DNA from: Symbiodinium natans | Taxonomy: Eukaryota; Sar; Dinophyceae; Suessiales; Symbiodiniaceae | Direction of reading: 5' to 3' | NCBI GenBank assembly: GCA_905221605.1 | Contig: CAJNDS010000080.1 | Span: 187,501-251,500, forward strand | DNA length: 64,000 nt | Shown here: positions 20,501 through 29,060 of the stretch, piece by piece | Layout: every line of letters starts with the position of its first letter | Position numbering within the stretch: position 1 is the stretch's first letter | The notes under the pieces: generated by a model | What the model saw: the letters and a program-made list of their open reading frames with translations, nothing else | Database searches by the model: none | What the model was told of the DNA's origin: nothing | Translations under genes and position numbers: made by a program

Positions 20501-22632
20501 ACAGGGTTTAGGGCGAGGGCTTAGGGTTTAGGGTTTAGGGTTTAGGGGCTTCGGGTTTGGGTGTTCAGGGACCGTCCAAAACAAGTCCCACGCAGCGTGC
20601 AGAGAAGGCAAATTCCGACCGCGTCCCAAAAATCTGAAACCTATCTCTCGATACGACCATGTCCCTAAACCCTAAACCCTAAACCCTAAACCCTAAACCC
20701 TAAACCCTAAACCCTAAACCCTAAACCCTCTCCTGCGGAGTTGACGATGTTGGTGTTAGCCGAGGCATCCAAAAGCACCCGGATCCTTTGCTTTCGCAGA
20801 ACATCTCCCAGCAAGAGCGTTAGGGTTTTAGGGTTTCGGGTTAGCTGTGTTTACAGAACCGTCGAAGATGTCCTTCTCTTTTCACCCCTGACCTCGAAGA
20901 GGCTGGAAACAGAGTGCAAGTCCCGTGCGCGCGTGCGCTCTTTGGTTCATGCAATATGCAAAACGTCGCATGATCTCACGAGCCCATCAAGCGTCAAGAG
21001 GTTCTGCCAGTTGAGCACGGAAATATGCAGCGCGGTGTTGCCGACAGACTCCTGCCAGAGCGCGGACTTGCAGGGTCAGAATGTTTCAAAGGGTAAGACA
21101 TGAACCCTGGGTAGGCTCCGCTGAATCGATCCTACCTTAGCTTTGGAGTAGACCCTGGAAAACAAGTATATACTTTTTAGGTATAAGTAGCTATTATAGG
21201 AACCCAGAGCCAAAAAAAGTATTAAAGTGTAGTACTCCAAAACCCAGCTACCTTACCAGAGCTCACAGAGGGTGCTCCAAGCGGAGCAGAAGAGTTGAGA
21301 GGACGAAGCATCAGGCCTTTCATGTCTGTGACTGGCTACATACCGCTGAGTGTCGCCCGAACCCGCAATCCGCCAAAAAGGGTTTAGGGTTTAGGGGTTT
21401 AGGGTTTAGGGTTTAGGGTTTAGGGTTTAGGGTTTAGACACCCCCGCGAACGCAGGCCTGCGCAACCCCAACCCGACGGCAACTGGAAAGCCATGGAGCT
21501 GAGACACCAAACCCTAAACCCTAAACCCTAAACCCTAAACCCTAAACCCTAAACCCTAAACCCTTAACCCTTAAACCCTAAACCCTAAACCCTAAACCCT
21601 AAACCCTAAACCCTCCACGACACACCACCTGCGCGTCCACGTCCGCCCCATGGTTGACCAACATCCTTGGCTGAAATTGCAGGCGCATGCCCTAAGCCCT
21701 AAACCCTAAACCCTAAACACTAAACCCTAAACCCTAAACCCTTACCTTCAATCGAAGGATGCCGCACTAAGCGGCTTCTGCAGCCAACATTCTATGTTGC
21801 GTGGGAGCAAAGTTGCCATGGTTGGCTGTTGCTCTTGAGGCAAGCAAAAGGCGAAAACTGCGATTCTGTGAGTTTTAGGGTTCAGGATCTGCCCGCCACA
21901 ACACTTTAACTTCTCGAAGTCAACAGCAGACAAGTCGCTACAAACCAAGCCCCCCAGCTCCAGTGCGCAAACTAGGTCCTTCCTCTGAAGTCTTTAAACC
22001 GTTAGCTCTACACTCTAAACCCCTAAACCCCTAAATAAACCCTAAACTTACAAAGCCCTGAACCACTAGTCGAAGACAGGAGGCCTGCTAAGGCCCACGA
22101 TACCCTGCAGCGCAGCCAGATGCAATGCAGTCCTGCACTCATTCAAAGTCTAGGATTTAGGGTTTAGGGTTTAGGGCTGCCGGTTCAGGGTCTAGGGCGT
22201 TAGTGGTTTGGGCATAGGGTTTCGGTAAAGTTTTGGGCTTAGGAAGGCTTTTGGACATGAGGTGAAAAAAAGAAGGAGGAGAGGGACGGAGGGGGGGGGG
22301 GGCCTTGTAACTTGTTATCCCTGAACGGGTTTAGGGCTGTGGTTTAGGATCCCCCAAAAAGGCAGGCTTTAGGGTTCATGGTTTGGGGTTCAGGGTTTGG
22401 GGCTTAGGGTTTGGCATTTGAGGTTTGGGGTTTAGGGGCTGCAGAGTTGGGACCTAAGCCGTGGCGACTTGCTAGGGTTGAGGGTTTAGGGTTGAGGGTT
22501 TAGGGTTTAGGGTTTAGGGTTTAGGGTGTAGGGTTTAGGGTTTAGGGTTTAGGGTTTAGGGTTTAGGGTTTAGGGTTTAGGGTTTAGGGTCCCTCTCCTG
22601 CCACAGCGATCACGATGGCTATTCACGTCCAC
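11486..22632 (-). CDS. ankyrin-repeat protein gene (central part)
   Basis: Fourteen or more minus-strand exons of 27-89 bp spread over 11 kb encode ankyrin repeats. Two runs join without a break in frame: 22598-22632, 22085-22132, 21629-21665, 20980-21051, 20733-20790, 19837-19925, 19365-19391, 19125-19200 (about 147 codons), and 14116-14179, 13562-13636, 12989-13030, 12167-12231, 11887-11973, 11486-11527 (125 codons). The exons at 18885, 14974 and 14757 lie between. Ankyrin repeats are protein-binding scaffolds; the partner is unknown. Repeat boundaries do not coincide with exon boundaries: introns cut repeats at many different points, as expected if introns were inserted late. No signal peptide or start codon is visible; the protein certainly extends beyond both ends of this block. 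Confidence 0.8.
11661..11770. mobile_element. short inverted-repeat element, family B
   Basis: Starts TGGGGGTTTACGA and ends TTTCGTAAACTCCCA, giving terminal inverted repeats of about 13 bp, with GGGGGTACC next to the left end. Relatives lie at 39813-39916, 47073-47172, 51796-51880 and 63193-63296. Non-coding; MITE-like. Confidence 0.75.
11887..11973 (-). CDS. ankyrin-repeat exon
   Basis: Acceptor ATATCCTGCAG|G is strong. The phase left by 12167-12231 gives SMGSLKRIGVILALLSPSKH, an ankyrin helix pair, then GTSPVHL, the start of the next repeat. The donor is GTTTAG, the first unit of the adjacent telomeric tract. Confidence 0.7.
12167..12231 (-). CDS. ankyrin-repeat exon
   Basis: Reads VSPLQVANSATQRLLREMGA, a compact ankyrin repeat (SPLQVA for TPLHLA, then RLLREMGA). 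Acceptor GCGTGCAG|G; the exon ends TTGGC|GTTTAGGGTTTAGGG, so the 5' splice site is the telomeric repeat itself. Phase 0 in, 2 out, continuous with both neighbours. Confidence 0.72.
12989..13030 (-). CDS. ankyrin-repeat exon
   Basis: Fourteen codons reading SWRRTAHHASKKTK (R-T-A-H-H-A in place of R-T-P-L-H-x-A). Acceptor CTGGTGCAG, donor GTTTAG within the telomeric tract. It joins KDGQ from 13562-13636 in phase 0. Confidence 0.65.
13562..13636 (-). CDS. ankyrin-repeat exon
   Basis: Twenty-five codons including GAVRIVRMLAEHRADVNVKD, a textbook ankyrin second helix and loop. Acceptor GGTTCAG|GCAGC; donor appears to be GA (GGGCAG|GAGGCT). The exon starts with GCAGC, the same five bases found at the donor of the upstream intron. 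Confidence 0.8.
14116..14179 (-). CDS. ankyrin-repeat exon
   Basis: Reads LESRANIDATNRSGRTPVHI, that is the loop of one repeat and the TPVH start of the next. The acceptor is CGCAAG|G. The donor is GC (ATCGCT|GCAGCT). Splicing there to 13636 gives a repeat of exactly consensus length (TPVHIAAATGAVRIVR) and leaves the direct repeat GCAGC at both intron ends. Confidence 0.82.
14757..14810 (-). CDS. candidate exon, ankyrin helix-like
   Basis: Eighteen codons LVPKQFLDLIGLQSAETM between acceptor CACTGAG and good donor GTAGGT. Placed between ankyrin exons; compatible in phase with the exon at 14974 if that one ends at GTAACC. Confidence 0.5.
14974..15061 (-). CDS. ankyrin-repeat exon
   Basis: Contains AKLDVADEDSNRALHIAVQN, the loop and first helix of an ankyrin repeat. 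Donor is either GTAACC at 14973 or lies further on, since the open frame continues with GDSRVTRLLLLG, which also fits an ankyrin helix. Acceptor CCAAG or an earlier AG. Confidence 0.7.
15180..15540. other. AT-rich unique stretch
   Basis: No telomeric repeats, no convincing splice-bounded coding island. A C-run of about 15 lies at 15492-15506 beside TATATA. It forms the edge of the 3.4-kb repeat-poor part of this intron. Confidence 0.5.
15540..17290. repeat. irregular satellite with CCACACCCTAAGAAATCC core
   Basis: About eighteen copies of a core close to CCACACCCTAAGAAATCCTC, followed by TTCTGGGCC and an AT-rich spacer (TCGTAATGAAA...), spaced 50-110 bp apart. Examples start near 15641, 15815, 16068, 16190, 16410, 16780, 16998 and 17061. 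Copies are diverged, so the array is old. It lies in the large intron between 18885 and 15061. Confidence 0.88.
17355..17900. mobile_element. large foldback (palindromic) element
   Basis: Two arms of about 260 bp are near-perfect inverted copies, centred near 17620. The left arm has AACCATGGAGCCGGGAGGCC at 17429-17448 and the right arm its complement at about 17801-17820. CCAAAAAAACCATGTG and GCTCCTGGCCTCAAAAACC recur in both arms. The outer ends share GCAAAATTTGC-like sequence. No transposase is present. A foldback transposon or hairpin MITE is the likeliest origin; the transcript would form a very long hairpin. Confidence 0.85.
18165..18245. repeat. poly-G and TATA microsatellite
   Basis: A run of 12-13 G followed by (TATATG)n/(TA)n. 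Simple sequence in an intron. Confidence 0.9.
18885..18952 (-). CDS. candidate ankyrin-region exon, frame uncertain
   Basis: Acceptor CTAGCAG; donor GTTTAG of the tract at 18786-18884. The phase from 19125-19200 gives AAHVLLRAQGGGSLR; another frame gives ELPTSCYAPKEGAHLG. Both resemble ankyrin fragments, so the frame cannot be settled without a transcript. Confidence 0.5.
19125..19200 (-). CDS. ankyrin-repeat exon
   Basis: Reads DIGTDVKPAEAGPSGGSVLL then RAAPWG: a diverged ankyrin loop plus the start of the next repeat. Acceptor GCAGCTTCAG|G, donor GTGATG. Phase 0 in, 1 out. Confidence 0.65.
19365..19391 (-). CDS. ankyrin-region micro-exon
   Basis: Nine codons DLDCAILGG with acceptor AGTGCAG|G and donor GTTTAC. 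Joins VDLE upstream and DIGTDV downstream, both in phase 0. The same stretch also reads open on the plus strand, ending at a GTGAGT. Confidence 0.5.
19837..19925 (-). CDS. ankyrin-repeat exon
   Basis: Codes GDTPLMLSVNAGNMQAMQLL followed by LDAGAKVDLE, a complete and clear ankyrin repeat. Acceptor ATACTCAG|GAGAC. The upstream exon ends CGCAG|GAGAGG, so the tetranucleotide GAGA stands at both intron ends and the donor is GA. The exon end CTGGAG|GACA likewise resembles the start of 19200 (CAG|GACA). Confidence 0.88.
20733..20790 (-). CDS. ankyrin-repeat exon
   Basis: Reads QRIRVLLDASANTNIVNSAG, the second helix and loop of an ankyrin repeat. Acceptor GCGAAAG; donor GA (CGCAG|GAGAGG) leading into the CCCTAAA array on the plus strand. 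Splicing yields NSAGDTPLMLSV in frame with the next exon. Confidence 0.85.
20980..21051 (-). CDS. ankyrin-repeat exon
   Basis: Twenty-four codons ESVGNTALHISVLNWQNLLT then LDGL; TALHIS is the ankyrin signature. Acceptor CTCTGGCAG|G and donor GTGAGA. Joined to the exon above it gives DVDAQESVGNTALH, exactly consensus spacing. Confidence 0.85.
21141..21243. mobile_element. short inverted-repeat element, family E
   Basis: Begins CTTTGGAGTAGACCCTGG and ends GTAGTACTCCAAAAC, with a shared inner part AGTATATACTTTTTAGGTATAA. A related, partly duplicated copy lies at 32180-32330. No coding capacity. Confidence 0.75.
21629..21665 (-). CDS. ankyrin-repeat exon
   Basis: Thirty-seven bases coding MLVNHGADVDAQ, the second helix and hairpin of an ankyrin repeat. 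Acceptor TTTCAGCCAAG|G, donor GTGGTG. Phase 2 in, 0 out, continuous with both neighbours. Confidence 0.87.
22085..22132 (-). CDS. ankyrin-repeat exon
   Basis: Codes TALHLAALQGIVGLS; acceptor GAGTGCAG|GA, donor GC (TTAGCAG|GCCTCC). Only this non-canonical donor gives a repeat of exact consensus length when spliced to 21665 (ALQGIVGLSRMLVNHGAD). Confidence 0.87.
22598..22632 (-). CDS. ankyrin-repeat exon
   Basis: Codes VDVNSHRDRCG; acceptor GATGTTCAG|G, donor GA (GGCAG|GAGAGG). Splicing to 22132 restores RCGRTALHLAAL. The hexamer GCAGGA occurs at both ends of the intron. First exon of the eight-exon in-frame chain. Confidence 0.85.
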
Positions 22633-22739
22633 CTGAACATCAGGGGATTGGCGGAAACAGCGGCCAGCCCTAGACCATAAACCCTGCCCTAAACCGTAAG
22701 CCGTGAACCCTCAACCCTCAGCCCTAAATCCTGACTTAC

Positions 22740-22758
22740 CTTCATAGCAGTACAACAA
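22740..22758 (-). CDS. possible micro-exon before the ankyrin chain
   Basis: Strong donor ATGAAG|GTAAGT. The acceptor (GACAAG) and frame are doubtful; phase 0 reads CCTAMK before VDVNS. Kept because of the donor. Confidence 0.35.
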
Positions 22759-22919
22759 CTTGTCGACACGGTGGTTTACTTGTGGGGTTCAGGGGGCCCT
22801 AAACCCTGAACCCTAAACCCTAAACCCTAAACCCTAAACCCTAAACCCCAAACCGTAAACCCTAAACCCTAAACCCTAAACCCTGGGGCTCAGGGGCTTT
22901 TTCCCACCCAGAACAAAAC

Positions 22920-22974
22920 CCGCCTGGGCCATAAGGAGTCCCTGTGACTGGGCCATGTCGCGGGCGGCGATGGC
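22920..22974 (-). CDS. candidate exon, Ala/Gln-rich helix
   Basis: Acceptor AAGACAG|G opens AIAARDMAQSQGLLMAQAG, a clean amphipathic helix; donor GTTTTG or a GC site a little earlier. CCCTAAA left, TTTAGGG right. Confidence 0.6.
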
Positions 22975-23740
22975 CTGTCTTGTGAGCTGGACGTCAGGGT
23001 TTAGGGTTTAGGGTTTAGGGTTTAGGGTTTAGGGTTTAGGGTTTAGGATTTAGGGTTAGGGTTTAGGGTTAGAATATAGGGTTTCGGGTTTAGGGTTCAG
23101 GGTTTAGGGTTTCGGGTTGAGGGCCTCAATTTCATAAACACCCGGAGCACCCTAAGTACCCTAAACCTGCAGTTCCCCAAAACCCCACACATCCTAAACC
23201 TACACTGCCCAAACGACGTCAAGAGCGCACGAACCCTAAACCCTAAACCCTAAACCCTCGACTTTCTTGGGTGCCTCCAACAACTGGGAGCCGGCGCTGC
23301 GTGGCCTCGCACCAAACAAGGGGAAAATGTGGAGCATAGGGTTTAGGGTTTAGGGTTTAGGGTTTGGGGTTTAGGGTTTAGGGTTTAGGTTGTTTTTTGG
23401 GGGTTTAGGGTTTTGGATTGAAAAGAGTATATAGCGTTCAGGGGTTAAGGTTTGAAGGGTTTAGGGTACACAGCGTTTAGGGTTTAGGGTATAGAGTTTT
23501 GGGTTTATGTTTACTAGGGGTTTGGGCGGGTTTAGTAGGGGTTTCGGGTTGTAGGTTGCAGGTTGCAGGGTTTGGGGGGTTTAGGGTTCAGGGAGGTGAG
23601 ACTAGTTCACCAAGAAGCGCGGGGAGGTGCGCTGATTAGCTTGCAAGGCCGCTGCACAGAAAACGCTGAACCCTACACCAAAAAAGAGTCCCAAAGAAGC
23701 CCTAACTAAGCCCCCTGACGGACTAAACTACTCTCATTTC

Positions 23741-23811
23741 CTGGGATGTTCCCCCTTGTACGAACAGTCCTCCTATGATCATTCCTCGGCTAGGATAAGG
23801 GGAACATCCCA
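23741..23811. mobile_element. short inverted-repeat element, family D
   Basis: Ends GGGATGTTCCCCCTTGTA and GATAAGGGGAACATCCCA are inverted copies. Others: 38639-38742, 57845-58016 (interrupted), 58928-59012, and partial copies at 59651-59692 and 28654-28744. Shared inner phrase TAAGGACTGTTAGTATAAGG. Confidence 0.8.
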
Positions 23812-23927
23812 ACTCATTTCATTTACAACTCACTGCCCTTGTCATTTCATTCCCTCACTTCAGCACCGCGCCCCGCCCCCCCCCCCCCCCCCTCCGAACC
23901 CTAAACCCTAAACCCTAAACCCTAAAC

Positions 23928-23999
23928 CCCATTCGCTCAATTCAGCTCCCTTCAATGAGGACAAGCAGCAGATCATCCTCCCAGGCTGTCTTCGAGTCC
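23928..23999 (-). CDS. candidate exon, frame uncertain
   Basis: Acceptor CTGATCAG|G and telomeric donor GTTTAG. The frame open to the donor reads RMICCLSSLKGAELSEW; another frame reads DSKTAWEDDLLLVLIEG and then stops. The plus strand is also open. Confidence 0.45.
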
Positions 24000-24126
24000 C
24001 TGATCAGAAAGGGTTTAGGGTTTAGGGTTTAGGGTTTAGGGTTTAGGGTTTAGGGTTTAGGGTTTCGGGTTTGGGGTTTCGGGTTTCGGGTTTGATCAGA
24101 AAGGGTTTAGAAGTAGAGGGTACTAT

Positions 24127-24157
<31 letters not shown>

Positions 24158-24508
24158 TCTACTTTTTGGAATTTTCAGGGGTCTGGGCCAAGGTGAGTGA
24201 CTGCAATATGTTGCCTGAGGCGGAGAGGAGGTCTGTTCTCGGGGGCATTCTTTTGTTTAGGATTTAGGGTTAAGGGTCTAGGGTCCGGGGGGGGGGGGGG
24301 TGCCGATTTGACTCTCAAGTTCCCAGAAACCACAACCCTAAACCCCGCACCCAAAACCACAAAAGCCAAATCCTAGACCCTGAACCCTAAATCTAAACCC
24401 CTAAACCCCAAAGCTTGAACCGTACATCCTCAAACCCGAAACCCTAAACCCTAAACCTTAAACCCTAAACGCTAAACCCTAAATTCTAAAACCCGAAACC
24501 CTAAACAC

Positions 24509-24595
24509 TGATGCAACCACGGGCTCCCCCGTGGCAGGCGCTTGGCGATCGACGGCTTTGGCATGGCTTTCGGTGCACGCGGGGAACGGCTTTCT
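24509..24595 (-). CDS. candidate exon, Pro/basic-rich
   Basis: Acceptor GATCCAG and donor GTGTTT enclose 29 open codons. One frame reads PFPACTESHAKAVDRQAPAT; the frame in phase with 25247-25298 reads SRSPRAPKAMPKPSIAKRLP. Confidence 0.5.
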
Positions 24596-25246
24596 CTGGA
24601 TCGCTCCGCTCAGGCTTTAGGGCTTTGGGCTGAGGACTTATAGGGTTTAGGGTTTAGAGTTTAGGGGGGACGAATTTCAGGCTTGATTCAAGGCGTCTTT
24701 TAAGGCACTCAAAAAGTCAGGGTGGAGCGGGGTTGCCCTCGAAACAGCATACTACATACTTGTTGGGGCTGCTCATGTGAGGAATCTTCGAAGAAGAGCT
24801 ATCCGTGGGCCGCAGCTCGAGCCGGCAGAGTGCATGTTTCTGGGCTTCTTGCAAAGGCGGGGTTCGGGTGGGGGGGCGTGGGGGGGTGCGGGGTGGGGGG
24901 GGGGGTGTGGGGGCTAACGAGCCGAGGTGCTTGGCACAGGCCCCATCTACCACCTAGAGGCCGTTTAAATGCAAAGTACTCATTAACTTACAGGGTTTAG
25001 GGTTTAGGGTTTAATGTTTAGGATTTAACCCTACACCCAACTATGAGTTCTCTTCGGTCCACCACGGGGAGTACGCCAAGGGGCCTGAAAGGCAGGAATA
25101 GTGCTCTCGTGGACGCTTCTCAAACAATAACCCCTGAACCCCCAAACCCCCAAACCCTGCACTCGGCACCCGGCACCCTGAACCCTAAACCCTAATCCCT
25201 AAACCCTAAACCCTAAACCCTAAACCTTAAACCCTAAACCCTAAAC

Positions 25247-25298
25247 CTTCACTCAGTGCCGGACCGGGACCAGCAGCACCTTCCTCCTGGTTGCCGTA
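25247..25298 (-). CDS. candidate exon
   Basis: Reads YGNQEEGAAGPGPALSE; acceptor GATAAG (or CCAG|G inside), donor GTTTAG of the adjoining tract. In phase with 25495-25535. Confidence 0.6.
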
Positions 25299-25494
25299 CT
25301 TATCAATAAAGGGAACCCCAAGAATGTACTAGACACAAAAAAGGGGGGTTTAGGGTTTAGGGTTTAGGGTTTAGGGTTTAGGGTTTTGGGGTGTAGGGTT
25401 TAGGGTTTAGGGTTTAGGGTTTAGGGTTTATAAGGGCTAGATGCCTTCCCCAGCAGTGGGGTACCCCCGACCCCCATGTACCGCCCCACCCCAC

Positions 25495-25535
25495 ACGGAA
25501 GGACGTGGACTCCAGCGCTTCAAAGGGCTTCGACT
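25495..25535 (-). CDS. candidate exon
   Basis: Acceptor TTCCGCAAG with an upstream pyrimidine-rich stretch, donor GTGGGG. Reads SKPFEALESTSFR, phase 1 in and 0 out. Confidence 0.5.
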
Positions 25536-25649
25536 CTTGCGGAACGAACCAAATGGGTTTAGGGTTTAGGGTTTAGGGTTTAGGGCTTAGGGTTTAGGGT
25601 TTAGGGTTTAGGGTTTAGGGTTTAGGGTGCAGGGTTAGGGGTTTAGATA

Positions 25650-26010
25650 GTAAGGCTAAACACAATCGCAAGACCACTGAATCATCGCAAGTGCAACTGT
25701 GCATGTAAGAGCAAGAGGAACAGGAGCAATGGGAATAGCACTGAGAAATAATCAGTGATCGTGATCGTAGTAGCCTTGATCGTGATCGTGATAGCCTTGT
25801 CGTAATGGTAAGTGTAAGTGCAACAACAGAATTTGCAGCCGGAATGGTCGTCGTAGAAGTACTAGTGCTAGTACTGGTACTGGTACTGGTCCTGGTACTG
25901 GTACTGGTACTGGTGGTCGGTCGTAGTAATAGCTGTAGCAATAGCAATAGCACCGTGAGAGCAATGAGAAAACTAGTAATTGTAATGGTACCAATCATGG
26001 TCGTAGTAAT
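25650..26010. repeat. imperfect trinucleotide/hexanucleotide repeats
   Basis: (GGTACT)n around 25860-25920 and (GATCGT)n/(GTAATA)n variants around it. They create Thr/Ser/Val-only open frames in all six phases; these are not genes. Confidence 0.9.
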
Positions 26011-26099
26011 TAACATGTTAAGTCCTCGACTCTGCACCCTACTCAACACCACGCCCTTTGGTCCCTCAAATGCACACTTCGGCCTGCTTGAGGATCGAC

Positions 26100-27100
26100 A
26101 TCATGTGTTCTCCTGAAAACTTCGGCATTGGGTTTTGCGGTTGAGAGTTTCGGTGCTTTTTGAAATTTCTGCTGGTCTCCTGGGTCTCATGGCACGTGCT
26201 TCACGTCGAGAAATAGCAGAAGCCCCCGGCTTGTAGATGCATGCTTTGCGTGGTTTGCGTGTGCTGGCGCAGAGTTGCATCACAATCGAGATTCTGACCT
26301 GAAGCTCTTTGCAAGCTTCTCAAGAAAGCTCATGTAACTCGCGTACCGCAGAAGCTGCGGATGACCTTCACCACCTACTGGCTCTCCACGAATTACAGGG
26401 CTTAAGCGGTCGTTTGTATCTGCTTACGTTTTTGGCCGCGGGAGGCAGGTCACCTGCCCCCTCCCCTCCCCTCCCCAATTTCTCCGAAGGTCGCAGTTTT
26501 TGGTTGAAGCGCTGGAGAGGATGCAAAAGCAAACCCCGTGCCCATGATGTTGCACACAAGGGAAACCCTAAACCCTAAACTCTGAAGACACCCGGCAGCT
26601 GGCAGTTCAGTGGGCAATTCTCAAAGATCGGCGAGAGGTATGTTGTAGTATGTTGATTGCTTGAAAGTTGTATGCTGTTCTGATTGATTAGCCCTACTGG
26701 TAGCCCTAAACCCCAAACCTTAATACCTAAACCCTAAACCCGAAATCGTACCCCCTAAGCCATATATATATATATATATATACATATGTATATATATATA
26801 TAGCCCTAAACTGAAGGATCTGTCTTTCGAGTCAAGAACATGAATCGAGCCAGCCTTGCTATTGCGCAGACTTGTGGCCTAGGACAGTGAGAAAAAAACT
26901 ACTATTTGCTTAAGAGTCCCAAAAGAATGAAAAAACAACAATCCCTATATAAATACCCTTAACAAGGAAGAAGATTCACATTTTTTAGGGGTTCTTAAGC
27001 AAGGAGTAGAAAAGGCATGGGCATGCTACGACGTGTCCCAGCTCCCCTGAAGGCACCGAGTAGCCCCTAAAGCTGACATGAGAGTTTCTAGGCTCCAGGG
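26100..27100. other. unique intron-like stretch
   Basis: Largely non-repetitive. Two modest open frames (minus 26283-26101, plus 26309-26575) have no recognised motif. A (TA)n run sits at 26763-26800. At 26611-26637 a plus-strand island WAILKDRRE is framed by GTTCAG and GTATGT; it is the best plus-strand exon candidate here. Confidence 0.4.
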
Positions 27101-27246
27101 AAACCCTCTGCTACCATAGACCATAGACCCTACACCCTAAACCCTAAACCCTAAACCCTAAACCCTAAACCCTAAACCCTAAACCCTAAACCATACGAAA
27201 GATCTACTTTCTACATGGGCCCATAAGCCATTTAAAGAGGGCTCAC

Positions 27247-27350
27247 GTCGCTCCCGAAGGGCCTGCCCAGCACCTCGATGGGCGATCCCTGTCTGAGCCC
27301 CGCACTCCAGTGTTCCTTGCTGAGCTCGTCGTAAAACACAATGGTGATGC
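27247..27350 (-). CDS. exon of unknown protein, strongly coding
   Basis: Thirty-four codons including ITIVFYDELSKEHWSAGLRQ and PIEVLGRPFGSD, with acceptor GTCCAAG|G and donor GTGAGC. Continuous in frame with the three exons upstream. The mix of beta-like and charged segments looks like a folded domain. I do not recognise the family. Confidence 0.75.
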
Positions 27351-27861
27351 CTTGGACTGAGGGTTTAGGGTTTAGGGTTTAGGTTTAGACTTTAGGTATT
27401 TAGGGTTTAGGCCACAGCGTTTCTGTGTGCACTCTTTAAGCAGCACTGTCCACTCCGCGGCTCAGAAAACGACGTGAACCCGCCCCTAACACCTATATGC
27501 CCTAAGCCTCAAAGCCCTACAAACCTAAACCCTAAACCCTAAGCCCTAAGCCCTAAACCCTAAACCCCCAAGCCGATGCGACCATAAGACCCAAACCCTA
27601 GAGGTCCTACAGTGAGAACCAACTTCCCTCGCAAATGCAGAGCCACACCGAAAAGCCTCCAAGCCCTAAACCCGAAACCCTAAACCCCAAGACCTAAACC
27701 CTAAACCCGTAGCTCTGAACCTAAACCTCCCAAACCCTAAACCCTAAAACCCAAACCCCAAACACCAAACCCTAAACCCTAAACCAGAAAAAACTAAACC
27801 TAAACCCTAAACCCCCCCAAACCCTAAGCCTTATACGTATGGGAACACCGAGTCGGGTCAC

Positions 27862-27904
27862 CCTCCAAGTCCTGGAAAGCCATCTCAACCCGCGGCCGGG
27901 AATC
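27862..27904 (-). CDS. exon of unknown protein
   Basis: Codes DSRPRVEMAFQDLEG; acceptor GATCGCAG|G, donor GTGACC. Splicing to 27350 gives MAFQDLEGITIVFYDEL. Confidence 0.72.
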
Positions 27905-28129
27905 CTGCGATCACTTTGATGGGTTTAGGGGTTTAGGGCTTAGGGTTTGGGGTTTAGGGTTTGGGGTTTAGGGTTTGGGGGTTAGGTTTGGGGTTTAGGG
28001 TCTTGGGTTTTAGGGTTTGGGGTTTAGGGTCTTGGGGTTTAGGGTTTTGGGGTTTTAGGCGTGTGTAGGGCTCGCTGAAGTCTGCTCATGCTGCGTAGTC
28101 GCAAGAAGCTACTGGTTGCGTTCGCGCGC

Positions 28130-28147
28130 CTCGGGCCCCACGGAAAT
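28130..28147 (-). CDS. micro-exon of unknown protein
   Basis: Six codons ISVGPE between TGTTCCAG and a GC donor (CCCGAG|GCGCGC). Phase 0 on both sides links SRLK upstream to DSRPRVEM downstream. An alternative GTAGCT donor lies 14 bases on. Confidence 0.5.
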
Positions 28148-28388
28148 CTGGAACACATCTCTCACAGCAAGATCTCGTTCAGAAGGTTTAGGGTTTAGGG
28201 TTTAGGGTTTAGGGTTTGGGGTTTAGGGTTTAGGGTTTAGGGTTTAGGGTTTAGGGTTTGGGGTGTAGGGTGTAGGGTGTAGGGTTTAGGGCTTTTGTTT
28301 ATGGGGTTGAGGGTTCTTGCTTGGGAGGTGCTCGTGTTCTGAGAAGGAGGCTCTCGCCTCTTTGGGGCCCCGACCTTACTGACTATGT

Positions 28389-28811
28389 ATGCTCCCTAAC
28401 ATTGGGGACGCATACACTGTGTACTACTGTTATACCTATGAGGGTACAGGGGCCGTAACCTTGAGGACCACACGAACTCTTAAAGGGTTTATGGTTCATA
28501 CACCTTCATCAGATTTTTTAGTAGTATATAGGGTATATGACCCCAATTCTAGGGTTCTTTTGGTCCGCAAGGAACCTCTTAGAGGGATGATTTCGTCTGC
28601 TAAGGGCCAAAGGGCTCTAAGGCTTGTAGCACTAAGTAGAATCTGGGATGCTCCGGCCTTATGCTCACAGTCCTTAGTAGGTATTATGATAGGGGTACTA
28701 GGATCCCTTCTAAGGACTGTTAGAAAAAAGCAGGCGCATCCCAAAGTAGCTTTCCTGAGGCCGAGAGCCTCGGCCCACAAGAGATCTCTCCAAACTCCTT
28801 GTCAAGTCTGA
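28389..28811. mobile_element. composite of small element copies
   Basis: Contains a family-D copy (about 28654-28744, GGATGCTCCGGCC ... TAAGGACTGTTAG) and phrases such as GGGTATATGACCCC seen near other element copies. A 140-codon plus-strand open frame runs through it but is best explained as a by-product of the element sequence. Confidence 0.5.
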
Positions 28812-28976
28812 ACCTAAACCCTCAAGCCTAAATCCTAAGCCCCAAACCCTAAACCCTACACCCTAAACCCCAAACCCTAAACCCCAAACCCTAAACCCTA
28901 AACCCCAAACCCTAAACCCCAAACCCTAAACCCTAAACCCCAAACCCTAAACCCCAAACCCTAAACCCACCATCAC

Positions 28977-29060
28977 CTTGAGTCTTGAGAGTTCCGACTT
29001 TCTGGTTTCATGATGGTCCGGGAAGAATGCCACGGTGTCCAGCTGGCTCAGCGGTCGCAC
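28977..29060 (-). CDS. exon of unknown protein, strongly coding
   Basis: Twenty-eight codons VRPLSQLDTVAFFPDHHETR then KSELSRLK. Acceptor GCAGCTTGCAG|G, donor GTGATG; CCCTAAA left and TTTAGGG right. With 28130, 27862 and 27247 it forms an 83-codon uninterrupted frame. Confidence 0.75.

Noticed and set aside
25615-26052. Thr/Ser repeat protein on the minus strand
   Set aside because: Follows a (GGTACT)n simple repeat; all frames give two-residue repeats.
28389-28811. 140-codon plus-strand open frame
   Set aside because: Covers composite small-element sequence also found elsewhere in the window; no start context or splice sites, and opposite to the gene.
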